Origin: a bacterium
GTDB lineage: Bacteria > Planctomycetota > Planctomycetia > Gemmatales > Gemmataceae
Length of the DNA: 54,187 nucleotides
NCBI GenBank assembly: GCA_017308215.1
Contig: JAFKFQ010000264.1
Coordinates: 1 to 54,187 of the forward strand
Reading direction: 5' to 3'
This document shows, one piece after another, positions 43,115-51,510 of the stretch. Both the position numbers and the translations under genes were made by a program. Each line of letters starts with the position of its first letter. Position 1 is the first letter of the stretch. The notes beneath the pieces were generated by a model that had not been told where the DNA came from, made no database searches, and saw nothing but the letters and a program-made list of their open reading frames with translations.

Positions 43115-44413
43115 ATGCCCAGCCCCTTCTTCTGCGGGTCCGACGCCCACCGCGTCAGCCGTCGCGGCTTCTTCGGGGCCGCCGCGGCGGCCGGCGTCGC
43201 CGCCGACATGACCGGCCTGAACGTCCTCGGCTCGCCGGCACTCGCCAGCGAGCTCCGGCGCGGCCAGAAGCGCGTCATCCTGCTGTGGCTCGCCGGCGGC
43301 TCCAGTCAGCTGGAGACGTTCGACCCGAAGCCGGGTGCGCCGACCGGCGGGCCGTTCCGGGCGATCCAGACCGACGTGCCCGGGCTCCAGATTTCCGAGC
43401 TGATGCCGAAGATGGCGACGCGGATGAAGGACGTGTGCCTGATCCGCGGCCTGAACACCCGCAACGGCGACCACGGCAGCGGCGCGAAGCTGATGATGCG
43501 CGGCCGCCGCGACGAGCCCAGCCTTCGCTACCCGGACCTCGGCGCCGTCGTCGCCCGCGAAATGGGCCGCGCGGACAGCCAGGTGCCGGACTACGTAACC
43601 TTCTACACGCAGACCGAGGGCCGCAGCTTCGCCCCCGGCGACAGCGGGTTCCTCGGCGCCCGCTACGCGCCGATGGAGCTGACCACGAACAACACGCCCG
43701 AGTTCATCCGCCGCCTCGACTCGATCACCGAGACGGACCACCGCGAGCGGGCCGAGCTGCGCAACATGCTCGGGCGCGACTTCGTGCGCGGCCGCACGTC
43801 GGACGCGCTCGGCAGCCACGCCGAGGCCTACGGCCGCGTCCGCGGGATCATGGGGAGCGAGCGGCTGTTCGACGTGTCGCAGGAGAGCCAGCGCACCCGC
43901 GACCGCTACGGCCCGACGCAGTTCGGCCAGCAGGCGCTGATCGCCCGGCGGCTGGTCGAGGCCGGTGTGCCGTTCGTCCGCGTCGCCCGGGCGTGGTGGG
44001 ACAGCCACGGGCAGAACTTCGAGACGCACCAGGAGATGGTGCCCGAGCTCGACCACGTCATGGCCACGCTCATCGACGACCTGAAGGAGCGAAACCTGCT
44101 GAACGACGTGATGGTGGTGACGCTCGCCGAGTTCGGCCGCACCCCCGGGATCAACGCCAGCCTCGGCCGCGACCACTTCGCCAGCGCGTGGAGCATGACG
44201 ATGACCGGCGCGAGCGCGAAGGGCGGCGCCGTGTGGGGCCGCACCGACCCGCGCGGCCAGACGGTGACGCACGAGGAGGTGAACGCGGCGAACCTGTTCG
44301 CCACGATCTACGCCGCCCTCGGCATCAGCCCGCACAAGAACTACTACGTCGGCAGCCGCCCGATCCCGCTCGTGGACCCGGGCGCCGAGCCGATCGAGGC
44401 GCTCGTCAAGTGA
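43115..44413 (+). CDS. DUF1501 protein with a Tat signal (sulfatase-like fold)
   Basis: 432 residues. The N-terminus VSRRGFFGAAAAAGVAADM is a twin-arginine signal, so the protein is exported folded. The body matches DUF1501: KRVILLWLAGGSSQLETFDPKPGAPTGG, PGLQISELMPKMATRMKDV, LIRGLNTRNGDHGSGAK, and VVTLAEFGRTPGINASLGRDHFASAWSMTMTGAS. It belongs to the alkaline-phosphatase/sulfatase superfamily, although the usual sulfatase Cys/Ser signature is not evident. It follows the DUF1549/1553 gene as in other planctomycetes and probably forms a complex with it (inference). Confidence 0.92.
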   Translation: MPSPFFCGSDAHRVSRRGFFGAAAAAGVAADMTGLNVLGSPALASELRRGQKRVILLWLAGGSSQLETFDPKPGAPTGGPFRAIQTDVPGLQISELMPKMATRMKDVCLIRGLNTRNGDHGSGAKLMMRGRRDEPSLRYPDLGAVVAREMGRADSQVPDYVTFYTQTEGRSFAPGDSGFLGARYAPMELTTNNTPEFIRRLDSITETDHRERAELRNMLGRDFVRGRTSDALGSHAEAYGRVRGIMGSERLFDVSQESQRTRDRYGPTQFGQQALIARRLVEAGVPFVRVARAWWDSHGQNFETHQEMVPELDHVMATLIDDLKERNLLNDVMVVTLAEFGRTPGINASLGRDHFASAWSMTMTGASAKGGAVWGRTDPRGQTVTHEEVNAANLFATIYAALGISPHKNYYVGSRPIPLVDPGAEPIEALVK

Positions 44414-44416
44414 TCC

Positions 44417-44489
44417 GGCGACCGGCCGGCGTGAGCCGGCTGGTCGTTGTTCGGAACCGTGACTGGCCGGCTCACGCCGGCCGGTCGCC
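44417..44489. repeat. GGCGACCGGCCGGCG-family palindrome, best copy
   Basis: Left arm 44417-44445 (GGCGACCGGCCGGCGTGAGC...) pairs with right arm 44461-44489 with two mismatches around a 15-base loop. It lies between the DUF1501 stop and the WD40 gene. It is probably both a dispersed repeat and a transcription barrier. Confidence 0.85.
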
Positions 44490-44512
44490 TCACACCTAAC
44501 ACCCCATCCACC

Positions 44513-45520
44513 ATGCCCCCCGTTCCCACCCCCGAATCATTCCGCCAGACGGGCGACCACAACCGGCCGGTCATCACGTTCGCCGTCGCGCTCGGCGACC
44601 GGCCGGGGCGGGCGTACTTCGGCTGCTCCGACTTCAAGGTGTACGAGGCCGACCTCGGCGCCGCGAAGGTCGAGTTCAAGGAACTGCACGGCACGCACGG
44701 CAGCTACGTCACCGGCGTCGCCTTCGCCGCCGGGTGCGTCGTGTCCGGCGCCTACGACGGCAAGCTGGTGTGGTGGAACACCGCCGAGAACCGCCACGTC
44801 CGCACCGTGGACGCGCACGGCCGCTGGGTCCGCAAGGTGGTCGCGTCGCCGGACGGCGCGCTCGTCGCCAGCGTCGCCGACGACATGGTGTGCAAGCTGT
44901 GGGACGCGGAGACCGGCCGGGTGGTGAAGGAGCTGCGCGGCCACGCCGAGCGCACGCCGACGCACTTCCCGTCGATGCTCTACGGCGTGACGTTCTCGCA
45001 CGACGGCCGCAAGCTCGCCACCTGCGACAAGGTCGGCAAGGTGGTGATCTGGGACGTGGCGAGCGGGAACCAGCTCGGCGCGTGCGAGAGCCCCGGCATG
45101 TACACCTGGGATCCGGTGCAGCGCCTCCACTCAATCGGCGGCGCCCGCACGGTGGCGTTCAGCCCGGACGGCACGCTGCTGGCCGTCGGCGGCATCGGGA
45201 AGATCGGCAACATCGACCACCTCGAAGGGAAGGCCCGCGTCGAGGTGTTCACCGTCGCCGACGGCCGCTCGCAGTGGGTGTTCGAGAGCGACCGCTACCG
45301 CGGCCTGGTGAACAAGCTCCAGTTCGCGCCGGACGGCTCGTGGCTGCTAGCGGCCGGCGGCGCGGGCGAGGGGCAGTTCGAGTTCCTGGACGTGGCGGCG
45401 AAGCGACCGAAGCGGCAGGACAAGCTGACAATGCACACCCACGACTTCGCCGCGACGCCCGACTTCGGCACGGTCGTGTACGTCGGGCACAACCGCGTCG
45501 TGGTCCACAAGCCGGCGTAA
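44513..45520 (+). CDS. WD40-repeat protein
   Basis: 335 residues from ATG 44513; the frame is open further upstream but inside the palindrome. Repeats are visible as GRAYFGCSDFKVYEAD, AAGCVVSGAYDGKLVWWNTAE, SPDGALVASVADDMVCKLWDAETGRVV, SHDGRKLATCDKVGKVVIWDVASG and SPDGTLLAVGGIGKIG, with GH-to-WD spacing typical of a beta-propeller of about six or seven blades. There is no signal peptide. WD40 genes commonly accompany planctomycete cytochrome/DUF1549/DUF1501 clusters. The role is presumably as a scaffold. Confidence 0.88.
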   Translation: MPPVPTPESFRQTGDHNRPVITFAVALGDRPGRAYFGCSDFKVYEADLGAAKVEFKELHGTHGSYVTGVAFAAGCVVSGAYDGKLVWWNTAENRHVRTVDAHGRWVRKVVASPDGALVASVADDMVCKLWDAETGRVVKELRGHAERTPTHFPSMLYGVTFSHDGRKLATCDKVGKVVIWDVASGNQLGACESPGMYTWDPVQRLHSIGGARTVAFSPDGTLLAVGGIGKIGNIDHLEGKARVEVFTVADGRSQWVFESDRYRGLVNKLQFAPDGSWLLAAGGAGEGQFEFLDVAAKRPKRQDKLTMHTHDFAATPDFGTVVYVGHNRVVVHKPA

Positions 45521-45578
45521 CGACACTGGTCGTTGGTACGGGCGGCATAGCTACCCGGTCCTCCCAGCAGAGTGATCC

Positions 45579-46106
45579 ATGCTCCGATCGGCCTTCGCGG
45601 TGCTCCTGAGCCTCAGCGGTGCGGCGGTCGCCCAGGAGAGGGCCGTCACGCCGGTGATTTCGGGGTATGGGGCGGTGGTGCCGCTTCCGGACGCCGTCGA
45701 ACAGCCCGCCAAGGGAAGCAAGGTTGTCATCGAGGTGACCGGCACCGGGAAGGAAGCCGGGCAGCCGCTGCCGGGCCTCGTGCGCGCCGCGACCCTTCTG
45801 AACCTCGCCGGGGCGAGCGGGCTGAAGGCGTCGGACCTCGAAATCGTGGTCGTGCTGCACGGCGACGCGACGAGCGCGGCACTGAACGACGCGACGTACA
45901 AGGTGTCCGGACGGGATCACCCGCACGCGGACCTGATGAAGAAGCTCAACGGGGCGGGTGTGAAGATCCTCGTCTGCGGTCAGGCGCTGGCGCGGCGGGG
46001 ATACGACCCCAAGAGCGTGCGCGGCGAGGTGAAGGTTGCGGCCTCGGCGGTGACAGCCGTGGTCAATCTCCAAGGCAAAGGCTTCGCCTACGTCCTGGCC
46101 CCGTGA
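45579..46106 (+). CDS. exported DsrE-family-like protein
   Basis: 175 residues. A signal peptide ([19 protein letters not shown]) is followed by a DsrE/DsrF-like fold: [77 protein letters not shown] and [22 protein letters not shown]. The Cys in ILVCGQ occupies the place of the sulfur-carrying Cys of DsrE-type proteins. Exported members of this family are common in bacteria, but their sulfur or redox role is unproven. The gene follows the WD40 gene after 58 bases. Confidence 0.8.
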   Translation: MLRSAFAVLLSLSGAAVAQERAVTPVISGYGAVVPLPDAVEQPAKGSKVVIEVTGTGKEAGQPLPGLVRAATLLNLAGASGLKASDLEIVVVLHGDATSAALNDATYKVSGRDHPHADLMKKLNGAGVKILVCGQALARRGYDPKSVRGEVKVAASAVTAVVNLQGKGFAYVLAP

Positions 46107-46157
46107 TCACGGCTCGTGAGGCGGTTAGGCGACTTGGTTCGCAACGGGCACAACGAC

Positions 46158-46187
46158 CAGTCGGCTCACTCCGGCCATTCGCCGGGT
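46158..46187. repeat. degenerate GGCGACCGGCCGGCG-family half-site
   Basis: ACGACCAGTCGGCTCACTCC... followed by GGCCATTCGCCG resembles the right arm of the palindrome at 44461-44489 with several changes. The left arm is hardly recognisable. It lies between the DsrE-like gene and pdxA. Confidence 0.5.
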
Positions 46188-46198
46188 ACATTGTCTCG

Positions 46199-47149
46199 AT
46201 GAACCTGCCGCGCATCGCCGTGACGGTGGGCGACCCCGCCGGGGTCGGCCCGGAACTCTGCCTCCGCCTTCTCCGCGCCGACCAAATCCGCACCTACTGC
46301 ACACCGGTCGTTTACGGCGACCTCGGCGTCCTCCGCCGGGTCGCCCGTCACCTCGGCTGGCCCGAGCCGACCGCGGCCGACGTGAACGACCTGCGCGCCA
46401 TCGACGACGCCGGCTTCGAGCCGGGCCGCGTGTCGGCGACCTGCGGCGCCGCGGCGTACCGCTACTTCACGCAGGCGATCGACGACTCGCTCGCCGGCCG
46501 CGTTGACGCCATCGCCACGGCGCCACTGAACAAGGAATCGCTGCACGCGGCCGGGTTCCCCTTCCCCGGGCACACCGAAATCCTCGCGGCGCGCACGAAC
46601 GCCGAGCGCTCGTGCATGATGCTCACCGCCGACGCGATTACGTGCAGCCTCGTCACCGTCCACGTCGGCTACCGCGAGGTGCCACAGTTACTCACGACCG
46701 ACCGCATCCTCGAAGTGATCGAGTTGACAGCCGCGGCGATGGAGCGGATGCGCGGCCGCAGGCCGAAGCTACTCGTGTGCGGGCTGAACCCGCACGCCGG
46801 CGAGCACGGCCTGTTCGGCGACCGTGAAGAGGAATGGATCATCGCTCCCGCCATCGAAGCGGCCCGTGCCCGCGGCATCGACGCCGATGGCCCCCTTCCC
46901 CCGGACACCGCGTTCCTGCCGAAGTACCGTGCGGCCACCGATGCCTATGTGTGCATGTACCACGACCAGGGGCTCATCCCGCTCAAGGCGCTGGCGTTCG
47001 AGGACGCGGTGAACGTCACCCTCGGGCTGCCCATCGTGCGCACCAGCGTCGATCACGGCACCGCGTTCGACATCGCGTGGCGCGGGGTGGCCGATGTGTC
47101 GAGCCTGGTGAAGGCGGTCGAACTGGCGGCGAAACTCGCCCGAGGCTGA
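46199..47149 (+). CDS. pdxA: 4-hydroxythreonine-4-phosphate dehydrogenase
   Basis: 316 residues, close to the family's usual 320-330. Signature segments: [22 protein letters not shown] at the start, [26 protein letters not shown] (substrate phosphate and a metal-binding His), [39 protein letters not shown] segment with the NPHAGE motif, and [40 protein letters not shown] with two more metal His. The enzyme oxidises 4-phosphohydroxy-L-threonine with NAD for pyridoxal 5'-phosphate synthesis. No pdxJ is nearby. Some PdxA-like proteins act on other substrates, but the full motif set supports PdxA. Confidence 0.93.
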   Translation: MNLPRIAVTVGDPAGVGPELCLRLLRADQIRTYCTPVVYGDLGVLRRVARHLGWPEPTAADVNDLRAIDDAGFEPGRVSATCGAAAYRYFTQAIDDSLAGRVDAIATAPLNKESLHAAGFPFPGHTEILAARTNAERSCMMLTADAITCSLVTVHVGYREVPQLLTTDRILEVIELTAAAMERMRGRRPKLLVCGLNPHAGEHGLFGDREEEWIIAPAIEAARARGIDADGPLPPDTAFLPKYRAATDAYVCMYHDQGLIPLKALAFEDAVNVTLGLPIVRTSVDHGTAFDIAWRGVADVSSLVKAVELAAKLARG

Positions 47150-47267
47150 CCGCGAACCCGCGTCCCCTGTCGCGCTGTCGGTAGTCGCGTATCATGCCCG
47201 CTGGCGGCGCGGGAGGTTCCGGCTGTACGCCCGGGTGCCACGCGCCGCCGCCCACAGGTGCCCGACG

Positions 47268-49133
47268 ATGGCGAGCGAAGCGGAACTCAAGGCGGCCGGC
47301 GAGAAGTACGTCCCGAAGGACTACGACCCCGCCCTCTACAAGACGCGCCACTCGCTGGCGCACGTCCTCGCGCAGGCGGTCACGGAGCGGTTCCCGAACG
47401 CCAAGCCCACCATCGGCCCGCCGGTCGAGTACGGGTTCTACTACGACTTCGACCTCGACGCCCAGCCGACCGACGCCGACCTCAACTGGATCGCCGACCG
47501 GATGCGGCAGATCATCAAGGGGAAGCACGCGTTCAAGGTCCGCGAGATCACGGCCGCCGAGGGGCGCGAGCTGTTCAAGGACAACCCGTACAAGCTCGAG
47601 CTCATCGACGGCCTCACCAACGGCCAGGACGAGTACGGCAACAGCGCCGCCGGCGCCGCGCCGCTGTTGACGGTCTACCAGCAGGACACGTTCGTGGACC
47701 TGTGCCGCGGCCCGCACGTCGAGACCACGCGCGACCTCGACCCGAAGGCGTTCAAGGTCACGCAGGTCACGGGCTCGTACTGGCGCGGCGACGAGAAGAA
47801 CAAGGGGTTGCGCCGGTTCCACGCGACGGCGTGGGCGAGCGAGGCCGACCTGAAGGCACACCTGGAGCGCGTCGAGGAGGCCGCGCGCCGCGACCACCGC
47901 AAGCTCGGCCGCGAGCTCGAACTGTTCTCGAACGAGCCCGTGTTCGGGTCCGGCTTCCCGATGCTGCTGCCGAAGGGGGCCACGGTCCGCCGGCTCCTGG
48001 AGCAGTTCATCACCGACTACGAGCGGCAGGCCGGGTACCAGCACGTCTACACGCCGGACGCCGCGAAGAAGGAACTCTACCGCATCTCCGGCCACTGGGA
48101 GCACTACAAGGACAGCATGTTCCCGCCGATGGACCTCGGCGAGGGCGGGCAGGAGTGGGACGAGCTCTGCCTGCGGCCGATGTGCTGCCCGCACCACATC
48201 CAGGTGTACAAGGCGAAGCCGCGGAGCTACCGCGAGCTGCCCATCCGCATCGCCGAGCTCGGCAAGATGTACCGCTACGAGCGGTCCGGCGTCGTCGGCG
48301 GGCTCAGCCGCGTGCGGTGCATGACGCTCAACGACGCGCACCTGTTCGTCCGCCCGGACCAGGTGAAGCAGGAAATCGCCGGCGTGCTCGCGCTGATGAA
48401 GAAGTCCTGCGCCGACCTCGGGATCAGCGAGTTCCGGTTCCGCCTGTCGAAGAACGACGACCCCGCGACCGCCGCGAAGGGCAAGTACGTCGACAACCCG
48501 GAGATGTGGGAGAGCAGCACCCGGATGCTGCGCGAGGTGCTGACCGAATCCGGCATGCCGTTCTTCGAGGCGTGGGGCGAGGCGGCGTTCTACGGCCCGA
48601 AGATCGACGTGCAGGTCAAGGACGTGATGGGCCGCGAGGAGACGCTCAGTACCATCCAGGCCGACCAGCACCTGCCCGAGCAGTTCAAGCTGGAGTTCAA
48701 GGACTCGGACGACACGCCGAAGCGGCCGGTCATGATCCACCGCGGCGTCATCAGCACGATGGAGCGGATGATGTCGTACCTGATCGAGCTGTACGCCGGC
48801 GCGTTCCCGGTGTGGCTGGCGCCGGTGCAGGTCGGGATCGTGCCGATCGCCGACCGGCACTTCGAGTACGCCTCGAAGATCGCGGCGGACCTGCGGGCGA
48901 AGGACTTCCGCGTCGAGTGCGACCTGGGCGACAAGCGGATGAACGCGAAGATCCGCGAGTTCCAGCTCCAGAAGCTCCCCTACGTGCTGGTGATCGGCGA
49001 CAAGGAGATGGAGGCCGGCGCCGTGGCCGTACGCCTCCGCAGCGGCGACGACCTCGGCGCGAAGCCGGTCGCGGAGTTCGAGGCGCTGCTGGAACAGGTC
49101 GTGAAGTCGCGGACGCTGAAGCTCGTGCCGTGA
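47268..49133 (+). CDS. thrS: threonyl-tRNA synthetase without TGS domain
   Basis: 621 residues from ATG 47268. It begins almost directly with the editing domain (TRHSLAHVLAQAVTERF, then VDLCRGPHVETT), so the about 60-residue N-terminal TGS domain of typical bacterial ThrRS is missing. The class II core is complete: motif 2 region RIAELGKMYRYERSGVVGGLSRVR, zinc ligands in RPMCCPHHIQVYK, NDAHLF and MIHRGVISTMERM, and motif 3 within that last segment. The anticodon domain is VWLAPVQVGIVPIADRHFEYA onward. An insertion (EYGNSAAGAAPLLT) lies in the editing domain. It charges tRNA-Thr. The annotated start could be earlier, but no TGS-like sequence precedes it. Confidence 0.95.
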   Translation: MASEAELKAAGEKYVPKDYDPALYKTRHSLAHVLAQAVTERFPNAKPTIGPPVEYGFYYDFDLDAQPTDADLNWIADRMRQIIKGKHAFKVREITAAEGRELFKDNPYKLELIDGLTNGQDEYGNSAAGAAPLLTVYQQDTFVDLCRGPHVETTRDLDPKAFKVTQVTGSYWRGDEKNKGLRRFHATAWASEADLKAHLERVEEAARRDHRKLGRELELFSNEPVFGSGFPMLLPKGATVRRLLEQFITDYERQAGYQHVYTPDAAKKELYRISGHWEHYKDSMFPPMDLGEGGQEWDELCLRPMCCPHHIQVYKAKPRSYRELPIRIAELGKMYRYERSGVVGGLSRVRCMTLNDAHLFVRPDQVKQEIAGVLALMKKSCADLGISEFRFRLSKNDDPATAAKGKYVDNPEMWESSTRMLREVLTESGMPFFEAWGEAAFYGPKIDVQVKDVMGREETLSTIQADQHLPEQFKLEFKDSDDTPKRPVMIHRGVISTMERMMSYLIELYAGAFPVWLAPVQVGIVPIADRHFEYASKIAADLRAKDFRVECDLGDKRMNAKIREFQLQKLPYVLVIGDKEMEAGAVAVRLRSGDDLGAKPVAEFEALLEQVVKSRTLKLVP

Positions 49134-49143
49134 CACACGAGAC

Positions 49144-49236
49144 AGTTTTTGACAGGATGAACAGGAAGAAGCCGGATTAAAAACCAAGCAATTTGGTTTT
49201 TAATCCGGCTTCTTCCTGTTCATCCTGTCAAAAACT
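49144..49236. terminator. perfect 44-bp-stem palindrome (TTTTTGACAGGATGAACAGG family), bidirectional terminator
   Basis: Arms 49144-49187 and 49193-49236 are exact reverse complements around a five-base loop. The element begins 11 bases after the thrS stop and ends at the base next to the TAG stop of the convergent zinc-ribbon gene. Each direction ends in an A/T run. The outer 20 bases recur at 10236-10338. Confidence 0.9.
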
Positions 49237-50787
49237 CTAGTCTTCGGTCGTCACGTCGGACGCTTGGAACTCGACGCCGACGAGCGCCGTCACCGGCACC
49301 TCGTGACCGCGGTACTCGACCAGTCCGCGGCGGACCTGCACGCGCCAGAGGATTGTGTCCCGCGCGTTCTGCACCGCCCGCACCACCTCCGGCCGCGTGT
49401 CCGACGGGACGGCGTAGGTCCGGCTCTCGCCCGGGGCGAGTGGCTTGTCGTCGTCGGCCTGAGCGGACTCGTACTTCCTCTTCACATTCTTCTGGAACGG
49501 CCACGAAATCGGCCCGCCGGGGTAGGTGCTCTTACCGATCACCAGCGCCGTCGGCGGGCTGTCGGTCGAGCCCTCTTTGCGGTTGAACGCGGGGTCGAGC
49601 GGGTGGAACGTCAGGTCGGTCGAGACGTTCTTGATCTTCACCGTCAGAACGACACCCCGCCCCGCCTGCACCGGCGCGGGCACCTTCCCGCCCTCCGGTT
49701 CGGTGACGACGGCGAGTTTGCGGACGGCGACCGACACGGGCTCCACCTCGACGGCGCCGACGGCGACGGTCTTCCCGAGTCCGGCCCGCAGTTCCGGCGG
49801 GAGCGGGCCGTCGAGCGGGACGCCGAGCTTGCCGACCTTCTTCCGCTCGGCGGGCGGGAACTCGCCGCGGTTGTCGGGGATGAGCGACAGCGGGTGCCCG
49901 TCCGGCACCTTGCCGCCCTCGCGGATGAACAGCCCGTAGACCGCGAGCACGGTCATGAGCAGCGCGTACGGGATCAGCAGGAAGAACCCGACCCTGATGA
50001 GCCCCCCGGCTCCACCGGTGCCCCGGCCGGCGGGGCGGTCGCGCTCGGGGCGCGGGCGGCGGTCGTCGCGGTCCGGCCGGCGGTCACGCGAGCCGCGGCG
50101 CGGCTCGGGCGGCTCGTCCTCCACGACCGCAGCCGGAAGCGGCTCCGGCTCCGCCGGGCGCGGGGCGGGCGGCATGGCTCGTGGGGTCGGCAGCTGATCG
50201 AACCCGGCCCACGGGTTCGCAGGCACCGCCGGGGGCGGGGCGACCGGAACGGGAACCGGAACCGGCGCGGGTGCCCCATAAGCCGGCGCCGCCGTGAATC
50301 CCGCGAACGGGTCGGCCGGTGCCGGCGCGGGTTGAGCTGGTGGCGGCGCCGGGACCGCGACTGGCGGCTGATACATCGCCACTGGCGGGGCGGGCGGCGG
50401 GTGGAACACCGCAACCGGCGGGGGTGGGGGCGGCGGGGCTACCGGGGGTGGGAGTTCGGGAACCGGGGTGTGGGCCTTCCCCCCACCCCCGAACAGGTCG
50501 TCGCCCTCCTCCTGCGCCTCGCCGAAAATGCTGTCCTGCGCCTCCCGCCGCGGCATGTTGAACTGCGGCAGATCGGGCGGCAGACCGGCCATGGTCGGCG
50601 GCGTGATCGTCGGCGGCGGGGCCGGCGGAACGGCCGCGAGGGTCGGCGGGGACGCGGCCGGCGGAGCGGGCGCCGGGGCGAGGATGACCTGCTTGCAGTG
50701 CGGGCAGCGGACCTTGTGGCCGAGCAGTTCCGGGCCGACGCCCATCTTGCGGCCGCAGAACGGACAGGGGAAAGTGGTCGGCGTCAT
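49237..50787 (-). CDS. zinc-ribbon, Pro-rich, single-span membrane protein
   Basis: 516 residues. An N-terminal zinc ribbon FPCPFCGRKMGVG plus RCPHCKQVIL (two C-x-x-C pairs) is followed by about 220 residues of Pro/Ala-rich low complexity, including VPVPVPVAPPP. A highly charged stretch (RDRRPDRDDRRPRPERDR) precedes one membrane helix (about 280-300, VGFFLLIPYALLMTVLAVYGLF). The C-terminal about 200 residues form a beta-rich domain (VEPVSVAVRKLAVV, GVVLTVKIKNVS), probably outside the cytoplasm. Planctomycetes have many such proteins, in which the ribbon may monitor or bind a partner in the cytoplasm. Function unknown. Confidence 0.75.
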   Translation of the reverse strand: MTPTTFPCPFCGRKMGVGPELLGHKVRCPHCKQVILAPAPAPPAASPPTLAAVPPAPPPTITPPTMAGLPPDLPQFNMPRREAQDSIFGEAQEEGDDLFGGGGKAHTPVPELPPPVAPPPPPPPVAVFHPPPAPPVAMYQPPVAVPAPPPAQPAPAPADPFAGFTAAPAYGAPAPVPVPVPVAPPPAVPANPWAGFDQLPTPRAMPPAPRPAEPEPLPAAVVEDEPPEPRRGSRDRRPDRDDRRPRPERDRPAGRGTGGAGGLIRVGFFLLIPYALLMTVLAVYGLFIREGGKVPDGHPLSLIPDNRGEFPPAERKKVGKLGVPLDGPLPPELRAGLGKTVAVGAVEVEPVSVAVRKLAVVTEPEGGKVPAPVQAGRGVVLTVKIKNVSTDLTFHPLDPAFNRKEGSTDSPPTALVIGKSTYPGGPISWPFQKNVKRKYESAQADDDKPLAPGESRTYAVPSDTRPEVVRAVQNARDTILWRVQVRRGLVEYRGHEVPVTALVGVEFQASDVTTED

Positions 50788-50901
50788 CGTCGTCCCGGGT
50801 GTGACACCGGGGTGTCACGGGTGGCAGGGTCGGGCGGGGGGTCGGGGCGGTTGGTGCCATCATACCCGCGCCCGTCACCACCGCCATCCCCGCCAGTCCC
50901 A

Positions 50902-51510
50902 TCACGGCCGGCTCTCGAACTCCAACGGGGTCTCCCACAGGAGTAACCGGCAGTCGCGCTTCGCGTTCGGCATGTAGTAGATGACCGTCTCCTTCGGCCG
51001 CACGCCCTCCATGTGGAACAGGAACGACACGATCCGGCACCCGGGCCGCATGGTCTGGATCTTCGGGATCAGCTTGACGTTCAGCTCGGGGAGCAGGAAG
51101 AGCGTCAGCACCGTCGCCGGCCGCAGGTCCACGCTGCTGTCGAAGATGTCTCCCTCGCGGATCTCGACCAGGTCGCCGACGCCGGCCTCCGCCACCTTCT
51201 TCCGCGCGATCTCCGCGACGTGCGGCTGGATCTCGTAGCCGACGCCCCGGCACCCGTACTTCTTCGCGGCGGTGGTGAGGAAGCGGGCGTCGCCGCAGCC
51301 GAGGTCATAGACCACGTCGTCCTTCGTGACGCGCGCCATCTCCAGCATCTTCTCAACGGCGTCCTGCGGGGTCTCCTTGAAGACCACGTCGGGCTCGCCC
51401 GGCGGCCGGGTGTCTCGCTCGACCCACCACATCACCCCGTACCACCCGCCCGCGAGCGCGGCGGCGAGGAGGGTGTAGACCGCGACCCGCCATTTCCACC
51501 GCCGGCTCAC
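50902..51510 (-). CDS. membrane-anchored SAM-dependent methyltransferase
   Basis: 202 residues from GTG 51510, which overlaps the upstream phosphatase stop as GTGA. An N-terminal helix (about 8-24, VAVYTLLAAALAGGWYGVMWW) anchors the enzyme. The class I fold shows DVVYDLGCGDARFLTTAAKK (motif I), CRGVGYEIQPHVAEIARKKV, IREGDIFDSSVDLRPATVLTLFLLPELNV and RIVSFLFHMEGVRP. The pattern resembles methyltransferase-domain proteins annotated as cyclopropane-synthase-like or DOT1-like. The substrate is unknown. Translational coupling to a SpoIIE-type phosphatase suggests a shared signalling or envelope task (inference). Confidence 0.82.
   Translation of the reverse strand: MSRRWKWRVAVYTLLAAALAGGWYGVMWWVERDTRPPGEPDVVFKETPQDAVEKMLEMARVTKDDVVYDLGCGDARFLTTAAKKYGCRGVGYEIQPHVAEIARKKVAEAGVGDLVEIREGDIFDSSVDLRPATVLTLFLLPELNVKLIPKIQTMRPGCRIVSFLFHMEGVRPKETVIYYMPNAKRDCRLLLWETPLEFESRP

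Noticed and set aside
43083..44447. Classical sulfatase assignment for the DUF1501 protein
   Set aside because: The fold is related, but no C/S-x-P-x-R sulfatase signature is visible, so only DUF1501 is claimed.
47016..49187. 723-codon minus-strand frame opposite thrS
   Set aside because: Shadow of a fully recognisable threonyl-tRNA synthetase gene.
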